A program made the translations under genes and the position numbers. Shown one piece after another: positions 55,684-64,000 of a DNA stretch of 64,000 nt (its first letter is position 1; every line of letters begins with the position of its first letter). The stretch covers positions 12,152,001 through 12,216,000 of the forward strand of contig CAJFCV020000004.1 of NCBI GenBank assembly GCA_904066235.2, written 5' to 3'. The stretch is from Bursaphelenchus xylophilus (lineage: Eukaryota > Nematoda > Chromadorea > Rhabditida > Aphelenchoididae). The notes under the pieces were generated by a model, which ran no database searches, was not told where the DNA came from, and was given only the letters and a program-made list of their open reading frames with translations.

Positions 55684-56739
55684 ATTTGGAGTAATTGTTC
55701 AAACTCTTCACGACGATAATTTTGCAAGACGAAGATAAATACAAAAAAGTTCCAATAAATGTTTGTTCGTTTGCCCTGAACAGATGGTTATTTTAACGTT
55801 TGCAAAGTTGCGGCTCAGTTGTAGTGTGAGCTACACCTCTCACTGTTTGAGATTTGTTCATGCAAGCCAAAATTTTAATTGTCGCCGCCATACTTAAAGG
55901 ATTGTACTTTTTCGCTTCCTGCGTATATTACACCAAGTTAAGCTTATCTTTGTCAGATTTAAAGTATGAGTCGCTTCTTTTGTTCCACATTCATCTCAAT
56001 GTCTATATACATTTGGTCTGGATACGTTTTTACCGTACTTCCACGTCGTAGAGGCCCTGCAATTTTCTCACCACATGTCTTTTCGGAAGTTTATTTTACG
56101 GTTCATGTTATACTCTGTAATTAATTTATTGTCCCTTTAACACCTTTAAGACGTAAGGTGACTGTATTATATCTACCTTCAATTATTCACGTCCGGCCCA
56201 TGTGATCAATGTTTTATTATATTAGGCGTGAAATGGACTTCTGTTCTTTTCGAAATAACCATGGGGATTTGAAATTATCCAAAATGAAAAAAACCCTCTT
56301 TTTAAGCAAATTAGGTCTACTGTAAGTAAATATGATCAAATCTCATATATGGCTAGCCGAGACGCCGTGTTCAAATCAAGAAAATGAGTTCGAATAAAGT
56401 AACTGAGATTTCTAAAGGCTTCAAACTTTGCCGCTGGCCATTTGAACCTATGACCCAAGTGCATGCAAAATCTAATAAAAATCAAAGCACTTGGCTACTT
56501 CCTTTGTAAGCAAACTCGTCGTAGGCTCCAACTGTTTACTTCCCTTATGGACAAGTCTGGAAATCAAAAGCCAATTAGGCTTCTTTTTTTTATTTTGATT
56601 GCCTTATTAATTTGATTGCCTTGCCTATTTAGGGAGGGGAAGTGGGCAGGTGTTGTTATAGAACTAAGCCGTTGTTGTCAAATTTTGTTTTCAAGCCAGG
56701 ACAGACGAGCTTTACTCTTTTTTAACAGTATACTTATTA

Positions 56740-56995
56740 CAATGGGGGACCTGATCCAGTGGCAAAGAGCGTACCATTTTGCATCAGGCAGGTATCAAAA
56801 ATGTGGGAAAATGCTTCCCTTTCCAAGTTAAAAAACTTCGCTTTGAAGGGCGCGCCCTTTCCTTCACAAAAAAGAGCGGGCGCGCTTCTGAAACCTGAGT
56901 TTTTTTCACTTGGAAAGGGAAGCATTTTGCCATATTTTTGATACTTCCCGGATGTAAATGGTATGTTTTTTGCCACTTGATCAGGCTTCCCACTG
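56740..56995. mobile_element. MITE family A, copy 7
   Basis: Full length with TA at both edges. The ends are CAATGGGGGACCTGATCC and its inverse GGCTTCCCACTG. Confidence 0.85.
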
Positions 56996-57380
56996 TAGAA
57001 GGGTGGGTTGGAGAGTATATGTTCAACATCATACAGGTCGTAAATATTCATTTTATGTAGTAATTGCTTCTGATTATAAGGGACGTATCTTTAGTATTGA
57101 ATGTTCAGGGTGTATGTGGAATTACAGACCAAGTCCCAGAGATCAAATCTAAACCCTCTGGGGAATAAACGTTTAATTTTTTAGAGGATGAAAGTTTAAT
57201 TGCAAAAATATCAGTTGCCAAAGGAGATTTATTTATCTTGAATATTTCTACTCAAGAAATTATGCATTTCTTAACATTTATGGCATAATTGAATCATTCC
57301 GAGACATAAACATTTGCACGAAATTCCCAGACAATGAAAACTCAGTTACCTTTCCTTCCACTTACCGTATTGGGTTTCAG

Positions 57381-59294
57381 ATGTACGATGGAGGTCCGGA
57401 CATCATGTGTTACAGGAGCTATGGGCCCGTTTTGGAAAAACTCAACCTCACCGAAGCTGATCTGGACACGTCGTTACCGTATATACACAATGAACAGAGT
57501 AAACCTCACAGTTCTTTGCAACCGTTTTTTAAATTGTAATCTTTAGGTTCCATGGGAATTCATACGATTTTCGAATTCTCCATGGGGCTCTTCGCATTCG
57601 CCTTGAACGCCATTCTTTTTGCCATTGTCCAAAAACATCATCGCGAGTATTCATCTTTAGTCACAATTCTACAAATCAGCATGGCAGTTGACGTTTACAT
57701 GGCTGCAATGACTGCGGTTTGCCAGCCCGTAGTCCATGTTACATATGGATTCTTTTTTTGCTATTGTCAGAATCCCCTGCTGCCGCAGATCCCATGGCTA
57801 CACAATGTGTTGATGACGATGGAGGGGATGGCAATTATGGGGACGGTGATTTGGGTTCCGATCCAATTTGCCTTTCGGTATCAGTTTATATCAAAGTAAG
57901 TAAGAAGATTCAAGGGCAGTGCTTCAAATATGATCTCCGCTTCCTCTGAAAAACGGAATCTACATCATTCTGTAATTGATATGAGGCCACAAAACCTAGG
58001 AAAGATCTGAGCGCTCATTCTCTTAGAACACTTGCTAGCCTTTGATGTACCGCGAGGTACCTGATCCATTGGCAAAAAAACGTATTATTTTGCACCCGGG
58101 AAGTATTAAAAATGTGGCAAAATACCTCCCATTACAATAAAAAAAACCCTGTTTTGAAATGCGCGCCCTTTCCCTTACTTAGATATAATAAATTGGAGAA
58201 AGTTACGGCCACAACTAAGGTACAGTGACAGACCTGATCCATTGGCAAAGAACGTATAATTTTGCATCCGGGAAGATCCAAAATGTGGCAAAATACCTCC
58301 CATTACAATAAAAAAACCCAGTTTTGAAATGCGCGCCCTTTCCCCCACAAAAAGAGCGGGCGCGCTTTTGAAATCTGACTTGTGAGTTTTTTCTCTTGAA
58401 GAGGGAGGTATTTTGCTGAATTTTTGATACATCCCGGATCCAAAATGGTACGTTTTTCCCCAACGGATCAGGTCCGCCATTGTATCTCTCTTGTGATGTA
58501 TTCTTCAATCAAAAAAATATCGTATTTAATTCAACAACACACTATTTTAGAGGGCGTCCACCAACCACTGGCCAAAAAGCCTACTATTACAGTCTCACCA
58601 TCATTGTCTTCCTCATAAATTCCATTGGTCAGAATCGAATGCACAAAGTGAACCCCCAGATCCAATCGGTTGCCAAGCTCTTGTTTTACAATGATGACTG
58701 GGCAACCCCGGTAAATCAGGTGTTTATGGGAGGTGGGATTGGAGAACTTCGTGTCTGGATTTGGGGAGGGATCAATGCTGTGTTTACAATCATCGCCTAC
58801 GGGCTGGTAATTTGGTATGAAATGAAAATACTCAAAGCGTTGGATAACATGCAGAAGAGTCGAAAATCCCAACGTCAAGCGGAGATTAATAAAGCGTTAA
58901 CTGCGCTGGTAAGTTCATCGATAACTAGCGTCTATAACGGACCCTTACAGGTAACATTTTTTCGTCGTATTTCTAGGCCTTTGTTCCACTAGTCACCGCG
59001 ATTATTCCCGTTATGTTCTACATGCTGGCTATGTTTATGTGCGCTGATCCTGGGAACATCATGATCAAAGCTACCTTCACCTTGTCTCTCGCTTCAATTT
59101 TCAACCCAATAACGACCATTGCTATGATCAAGCCGTACCGGAGGACATTCTTGCGGGTCGTTGGTGTGAAGAATGCCGTTAGGGCAACCTCAACGGGCAT
59201 TTCGCTTTCGAACGCTAAGGTTGTTATGTCTGAATCCGCACTTGAGAACAAGCAAATAGCGGAAAATGAAGTGAAAAAGAATTTTACTGAATGA
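57381..59294 (+). CDS. serpentine chemoreceptor, Srd-like (Str superfamily), downstream paralogue
   Basis: Four exons: 57381-57498, 57547-57895, 58551-58908 and 58977-59294. They give about 380 residues. Exons 2 and 3 have exactly the same lengths (349 and 358 nt) and phases as in the gene at 50115-54937. Many segments are near-identical in kind: ACQPV..VTYG, VIWVPIQFAFRY, GGGIGELRVW, KALTALAFVPL and FNPITTIAMIKPYRRTFLR. The two genes are therefore a tandem duplication. The ATG stands directly on a TTTCAG acceptor. Intron 2 carries one truncated and one full MITE A. A poly(A) signal lies at 59332-59337. The C-terminal tail is Lys/Glu/Ser-rich and unlike that of the paralogue. Confidence 0.88.
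58048..58195. mobile_element. MITE family A, copy 8 (truncated)
   Basis: Only the left half is present (GGTACCTGATCCATTGGC through GCGCGCCCTTTCCCTTAC). It closely resembles the first half of copy 9 a few bases away, so the pair may be a local partial duplication. Confidence 0.7.
58223..58482. mobile_element. MITE family A, copy 9
   Basis: A full-length copy with TA duplications (58221-58222 and 58483-58484) in intron 2 of the downstream Srd-like gene. Confidence 0.85.
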
Positions 59295-59474
59295 CTCTTA
59301 TGGCTTATGGCCAAAGTACGTGGAAAATTTGAATAAAATATGAATGCCGTACTTTGAGTTCTTTCTTTACAGTTGCAAAAAGAAGATTGTTTCAAGCGAA
59401 AAAAGATTCGCGAGCGGCTTGGAGGTGATATTTTGAAACTACAGGCGATCTCAGCTTGGCCGCATATTGAAATA

Positions 59475-59731
59475 CTGTGAAGGACCCGAACCTGTGGCAA
59501 AAAACGTACCATTTTGCATTCGGAAAGCATCCAAAATGTGGCAAAATGCTTCCATCTCCAAGCGAAAAGAAGCTTTGTTTTGAAGGGGGCGCCGTTTCCC
59601 TCAGAAAAAGAGCGGGCGCGCTTTTGAAATCGGAGTTTACTCACTTGGAGAGAGAGGTATTTTGCCACGTTTTAAATACTTCCCGGATCCAAAACGGTAC
59701 GTTTTTTGCCACAGGATTAGGTCTCCCATTT
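59475..59731. mobile_element. MITE family A, copy 10
   Basis: An intergenic copy 180 bp after the downstream Srd-like stop. It is flanked by TA. The left end is CTGTGAAGGACCC and the right end TTAGGTCTCCCATT. Confidence 0.8.
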
Positions 59732-60175
59732 TATGAGCAATCTACAATGTCAGCGTTGAATTTCCAACCATCCCCTTGCTAACGTTTTGCTTAACACATT
59801 AAAAGACCTTAGGGAAGCACTACTTTACAGGCACGTTATTTCGTTGTCATCGACGTTCCTATATATAATTCCCTATTCTGACGCAAAATACACACGAAAG
59901 TTTGCGTAGAAAAGCGAAAGGAACATTCAACCCGAACCAATTTTGATTAGCTTATCAAATTTCCAACGGTTTTTGAACCGAAATTAAATAAATCATGGAG
60001 AATTATTAAACGGTTTCCCTACAACTCAAACTTTTTCTGTATGCCAAAAGTGGGGAAATCGCCGGTATCGGCTTGTTGTAATACTCAGTTCACCTGTGCA
60101 TGAATTTGAGAGTCATTTTGGAGATTTCGCCAAAATTATTCCCTATTTCTTGTATTCCTTGTTATGCTAGCAGTC

Positions 60176-63100
60176 ATGGACTGGATTGGACTAATTTTCG
60201 CTCTCATCACACTACCTCTAAATACGATACTGATTTATGCGCTTTATAAGGAAGTTCGGTCGACCAAGAAGAATACCTCGTCGTTTTTTGAGATTTGTTT
60301 GGTGACAGCTGTTGTGGATGAGAGTAAGTGAAAGTTTTTTGGTTTCAACAGACCTCGAAACGTGGCGCAAGCAGAATATGATGAGAGGCGGCGGCAATCA
60401 AGAATATTGCTTTCAAGAAAGATTACTGGCTTCTTACAGTGGCAGAACTAATTCAGTGGCAAAAAACGTATCACTTTGCATTCGGGAAGGGTCAAAAAGG
60501 CAGCAAAATACCTCAATTTCCAACTAAAAAAACTTCGTTTTAGAGGGCGCGTCTTTTCACTCACAAAAAAGAGCTGGCGCGCTTTTGAAATTGGAGTTTT
60601 TTTTCACATGGAGAGGGAGGTATTTTGCCACATTTTTGATACTTCCCGGATGCAAAATGGTACGTTTGTTGCCACTGGTTCTGGTCCGTCACTCAAAATC
60701 TATGCTGTAGCTAGTGGTGACGCTCGGTTCTTGGCTCTGCGTTTTATTTTTAATGACAGCCGCAATTTTCGCTTTGAGACTCAGAATTCCAGTCATTGAG
60801 GGGCCGATTGGGTACCGGTTGGCCCGGCCCCGAGGCCTTCGAAACTCGCTCGGCCCGGACCCGCAGCCATGTCTACTCGGGAATAGGCCAAATGTACTAT
60901 GTTCTAGCATTTTCATAAAGTGCGTAGACTACTTGTCGTGCACCAAAAAATATCTAATCCAAATTTGAGCACCATCTGCTTGAAGTCTTAGCGCTTACTT
61001 TTCTGGCGTTGCCGAGATATTCAGTGATCTTTTGGGCCGTTAAAGAATTTTTGTATGACATCTCAGAGCATTTTCCCTTCCAAAACGCTCGTAAACCCTT
61101 TTACATAACTCACAAATTAGGCTATGCACAACTAATGCCATAAACCTGACATCATTTAAAATTTTAATTTTCTCACCTCCAGAACCTTCCAAAAACTCAA
61201 AAATTCTTCTGTGCTCTTTGAGCGACTGTAAAGTCCATGTTTTTCAGTCAGCTTATTAAGTATGTACCTGCTCTATCAACCACCGAAATGGGGGTTTATG
61301 CTGGATTTCTATCAAGACCATGGGAAGATTATTATGTACACCAGCTTCTACATTTCGTGGGCATTCGGGCCGTATCAGGCGTTTCTGACGACAATGTTGG
61401 CGGTCAATCGGTACACGTCAATTCTGAATGAGGAGCTGTATCGGAAGGTGAGGTCAGCTGCATTTTTTACTGTAATTTTTTTCGCTTTGAGACCAAAAAA
61501 ATTGAGAATTTTTTTTTTTGAATTTGAGATTTTTGTACCACCAAAAAATAATCAAATCCAAAAAATGTTCTATTTTAGTGTTCTAGAATGTTCCAATTTC
61601 GGTTCCTGATTACAAATAATTTTTAATTAATTAATTAATTCAAAGAAATTGGTTCCTTCATTTCAAAATTTTTTATGAATTATGTATTTCGGTAAAACAT
61701 ACAACATTTTTTATATTCTAGTAGAATTTCTACGTCATTTTCTTCCGTGTTCTTGCGATTTGTCAATTTTTCGAATTTTCACTTGATTCCTTTGCCAAAA
61801 GTATCTATCAGTTTGTCGGGAAAATAAGGAGCATAATGTCGCTGGGCCAATCGCGTCGCTGACGTAAAAAATAATTTGATTTTGCCCCGACCCAATTCAT
61901 TTTCTCGGCGGCGATGCTATTTTCGATGCGACAGAGTGCTCATTATTTTCCCGACAAAGCGAAAAAATCTAACGGTGAAAGAGCTACAAGTGCGATGCTC
62001 AAATTTGATGAGGCTTGATCAAATTTAAAGCAGTTTTTTAAGTTATATGCTAAACTCCGTAGCTCGGGCAGAAACCGGCGAGATTTTTAGGGTGCAATTT
62101 GGAAAAAATATCGCAGCCTTTGCGCATAATTCTCCTTGATTTTTATGCTAGAACATCTCGACTTTCCCAGAAAAGATCGGGCTAAAATTCTCAGACATTG
62201 CTATGGCACATTCTCGAAATATATGTAAAATTAAAGCGCAAAATTTCAGATCTTCTACCGGAAACGGACATGGTACTGGATGGGCGGGTTTCTTTGTTAC
62301 ACTGCAACTTTTGCTTGTCTCATATTCCTGAGTCCAGCTGTGTATGTGCCAAATGAGTTCAATGGGTTGACACAGAAACTTACAAGGTAAATTTCGTGTA
62401 TTTCTCATTGCAAGATTTGCTTTCACATGATATGCGACGTAAATTTTCAAATCTCAATCTGTCGGGAAAATAATGTGGATTTCTTCGCGCCTTGGATCGC
62501 TCATAATCTTTGCGGCGGCTAGCCGCGGCTGGAAATTTGTAAAAAATTGGCCTGAAATTTTGCCGCGACAAAAACCACATTATTTTCCCGACAGACTGAT
62601 ATGCGACTTCTTTCATCTTTCACTTACAGCAACATTTTGTTGGGCGGAATGTTCCTCTCGACCGGGACAATAATGTTCGGGTGTTGCATTGGGATCGGCT
62701 ACATGTATTTTGAAGTTTTCAACGAGCTGCGCTCCGTTGACAGCGTGATGTTGAATCGTCGCCAATTCCAACGAAAGCCCGAGATCAACTTGTTGTTGAT
62801 CTCGGTGGTTGTTTGTGTCATCTTCTTTTTTTCGGCATGCTACATTGTCTCGAAGTCGTTGTTCGGTTTCGATAGGGGCGCAACGATGTATAATCTGGTA
62901 AAGTAAGTGGATTTCTGAATGTCTGTTGTTCTCCAACGTCTGGAAAGTAAACAAGAGCCTAATAAGTTTGTATCACAGCCAAAAACGACGTATTTTTCAT
63001 TTCATTTCAAGCGTATTTTGCATTCCATTTCAGCACCATCTGCAGCTGCGCCAATCCATATCTTTTGGTTGGGTTCAGCGATAATGTTCGCCAACGATTC

Positions 63101-63238
63101 TCGGCTATGTTCTGCTGCGACAAGATCAATTGTCAGTGCTGTTTGAAGATCGACGAGCGGCCTGTAACTCCGACTAACAATCAGTACTCTTCTGGAGTTC
63201 ATAGCAATGGATATGGCCCTGATCAGACTGTTGTCTAG
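60176..63238 (+). CDS. serpentine chemoreceptor, Srv-like (Srg superfamily), second gene
   Basis: Five exons: 60176-60323, 61248-61447, 62250-62386, 62630-62902 and 63034-63238. Phases are the same as in the gene at 7767-9928 at every junction (1, 0, 2, 2) and give about 320 residues. TM1 is about residues 4-24. PPKWGFMLDFYQD after TM2, AVNRYTSI at the end of TM3 (NRY at 103-105), VYVPNEFNGLTQKLTS before TM5, and CANPYLLVGFS in TM7 (NPY at 260-262) define the class. The C-terminal tail is Cys-rich (MFCCDKINCQCC), so it could be palmitoylated. Intron 1 carries a MITE A and a GC-rich hAT-like scrap, intron 2 a family B MITE and a family C fragment, and intron 3 a family B MITE. The gene is long only because of these insertions. 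Confidence 0.88.
60437..60694. mobile_element. MITE family A, copy 11
   Basis: In intron 1 of the second Srv-like gene. It starts after TA with CAGTGGCAGAACTAATTC and ends CTGGTCCGTCACTC, with the right TA lost. Confidence 0.8.
60795..60880. mobile_element. possible hAT-type GC-rich remnant
   Basis: GAGGGGCCGATTGGGTACCG, TTGGCCCGGCCCCGAGGCC and CTCGGCCCGGACC echo the GC-rich subterminal region of the element at 38061-38845. Neither terminus is preserved. Confidence 0.4.
61808..61969. mobile_element. MITE family B, GAGCA subtype, Srv-like intron 2
   Basis: After TA it reads TCAGTTTGTCGGGAAAATAA then GGAGCATAATGTCGCTG. The core has TTCTCGGCGGCGATGC and ATGCGACAGAGTGCTCATT. The extreme right end is mutated (CCCGACAAAGCG). 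Confidence 0.82.
61975..62160. repeat. dispersed repeat family C fragment
   Basis: It starts AAGTGCGATGCTCAAATTTG after the family B element and includes GAAACCGGCGAGATTTTTAGG. Confidence 0.45.
62454..62599. mobile_element. MITE family B, GTGGA subtype, Srv-like intron 3
   Basis: It begins TCAATCTGTCGGGAAAATAA then GTGGA, and ends CCACATTATTTTCCCGACAG with ACTGA|TA. The core has GCGCCTTGGATCGCTCATAA and CGGCTAGCCGCGGCTGG. It ends 30 bp before exon 4 and makes up 60% of the intron. Confidence 0.85.
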
Positions 63239-64000
63239 TCATCAATCTGCCAGGTTTTAAAACAGTGGCTGAAAGTTGAGATGGTTAACTTGTGGAGGCT
63301 TTTCTTTGCCAACATTTGGCAGACGGTGGCCAAATCCCAGGCCGGGGCGAACGAAACAAAAAAAATTTGCAAAGCGAAAATAATGGTGATTTTAAGGCCC
63401 AGCAAATCCACATTATTTTCCAGACAGACCGATATAATTTTTCTGTCCTCTTATGTCGCAAAATTGAGGCTTCACTGTATTCCGTTCGGAGATCTCATCA
63501 TCTGCACACTCTCCCGTTTATGCCGCTTCTAGTCCTTGACTGTTAAGCCACAAAATCTATGATTTTTATTGCCCTAAAAATCCTCTTACCTTTACAACAA
63601 TAATTTCCTCTCTTCCATTTTGGGTATAAATTTAATTTCAATAAACTTCCGATTATCTATTTGCTCTTCCTCCGGCGATTAATCTATTTTTATGACATTC
63701 CACGCCGATAACTTTTAATCACCCCTGCATGTTCGGCCAACAAATTGTAATCTCGACGATAACAGTGCAAGAAGTCGGTTTATCTCTTCCCGATTGACGT
63801 CATTGCTGATAAAGAAGTTCGTGGTCTTGTGGAGTGAAGGCTGAATAAAATTTGACGTTACATTCCTGCTGTTTGTATGTTGGAATTGCATGGAGCGCGA
63901 CAGAGGCTTTGTGGGAAATTTCGTTGACGGCTTTATCCGATTTCCTTTGGCGTGGGAACTCAGTTGTAGCGCGAGACTTTCAGAGAAAAAATGGCTTTGT
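63239..64000. other. right-end intergenic sequence
   Basis: No gene is supported. A family B right-end fragment lies at about 63400-63431 (GCAAATCCACATTATTTTCC then AGACAGACCGATA). An AATAAA at 63640 could serve the Srv-like gene. The remainder is featureless. Confidence 0.55.

Larger units (their letters stand above)
54938..57380. other. intergenic region between the tandem Srd-like genes
   Basis: 2.4 kb with no supported gene. It holds an element D copy with an intact left end (from 55079), a family B MITE (55528-55683), otherwise featureless AT-rich sequence (55740-56600), and MITE A copy 7 (56740-56995). About 380 bp before the downstream start is free of known repeats and could be promoter. 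Confidence 0.55.

Overview
The window is nuclear DNA of a free-living or parasitic nematode, most likely a rhabditid-type chromadorean. The evidence is short introns (41-45 nt in several places) with TTTCAG-type acceptors, chemoreceptor genes of nematode-only classes (Srv-like, Srt and Srd-like), a two-Kunitz secreted protein, a poly-Thr secreted protein, and start codons that often sit directly on a 3' splice site, as expected with spliced-leader trans-splicing. I cannot name the species.

I could assemble 13 protein-coding genes, and in each of them the reading frame continues across every proposed splice junction. From left to right: a poly-Thr/Cys-rich secreted protein (805-2082, +); a two-Kunitz secreted protein (2349-3393, -); an Srv-like chemoreceptor (7767-9928, +) tail-to-tail with an SLC52-type riboflavin transporter (10054-11622, -); a Golgi-type carbohydrate sulfotransferase (14976-16965, -) and an SLC22 organic-ion transporter (17941-20367, -); a four-transmembrane protein (24134-25895, +); an orphan intracellular protein (26372-28356, +); an Srt chemoreceptor (34782-37595, +); a small secreted precursor with a Gly-Lys-Arg amidation/cleavage site (39270-40205, -); two tandem Srd-like chemoreceptors (50115-54937 and 57381-59294, +); and a second Srv-like chemoreceptor (60176-63238, +). 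Five of the 13 genes are chemoreceptors, so this looks like a chromosome-arm type environment with sensory gene families, fast turnover and many repeats.

The rest of the window is dominated by mobile DNA. Two MITE families with TA target duplications, here called A (about 250 bp, TIR CAGTGGCGGACCTG...) and B (about 140 bp, TIR TCAGTCTGTCGGGAAAAT...), occur about 11 and 22 times and sit inside introns of most of the genes. A third dispersed repeat (C), a 455-bp TIR element (D) and a further dispersed repeat (E) also recur. There is a complete 2.7-kb non-autonomous LTR retrotransposon with two LTRs that read as identical, lodged in an intron of the first Srd-like gene, and a 785-bp hAT-type element with an 8-bp target duplication.

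Two very large palindromes stand out. One (11815-13533) has arms of about 0.83 kb. The other (42121-43952) carries in each arm a convergent tRNA-Gly-like sequence with intact internal polymerase III promoter boxes but a destroyed acceptor stem. The gene-poor stretches are 3394-7766, 11623-14975, 20368-24133, 28357-34781 and 40206-50114; they contain repeats and no gene I can support.
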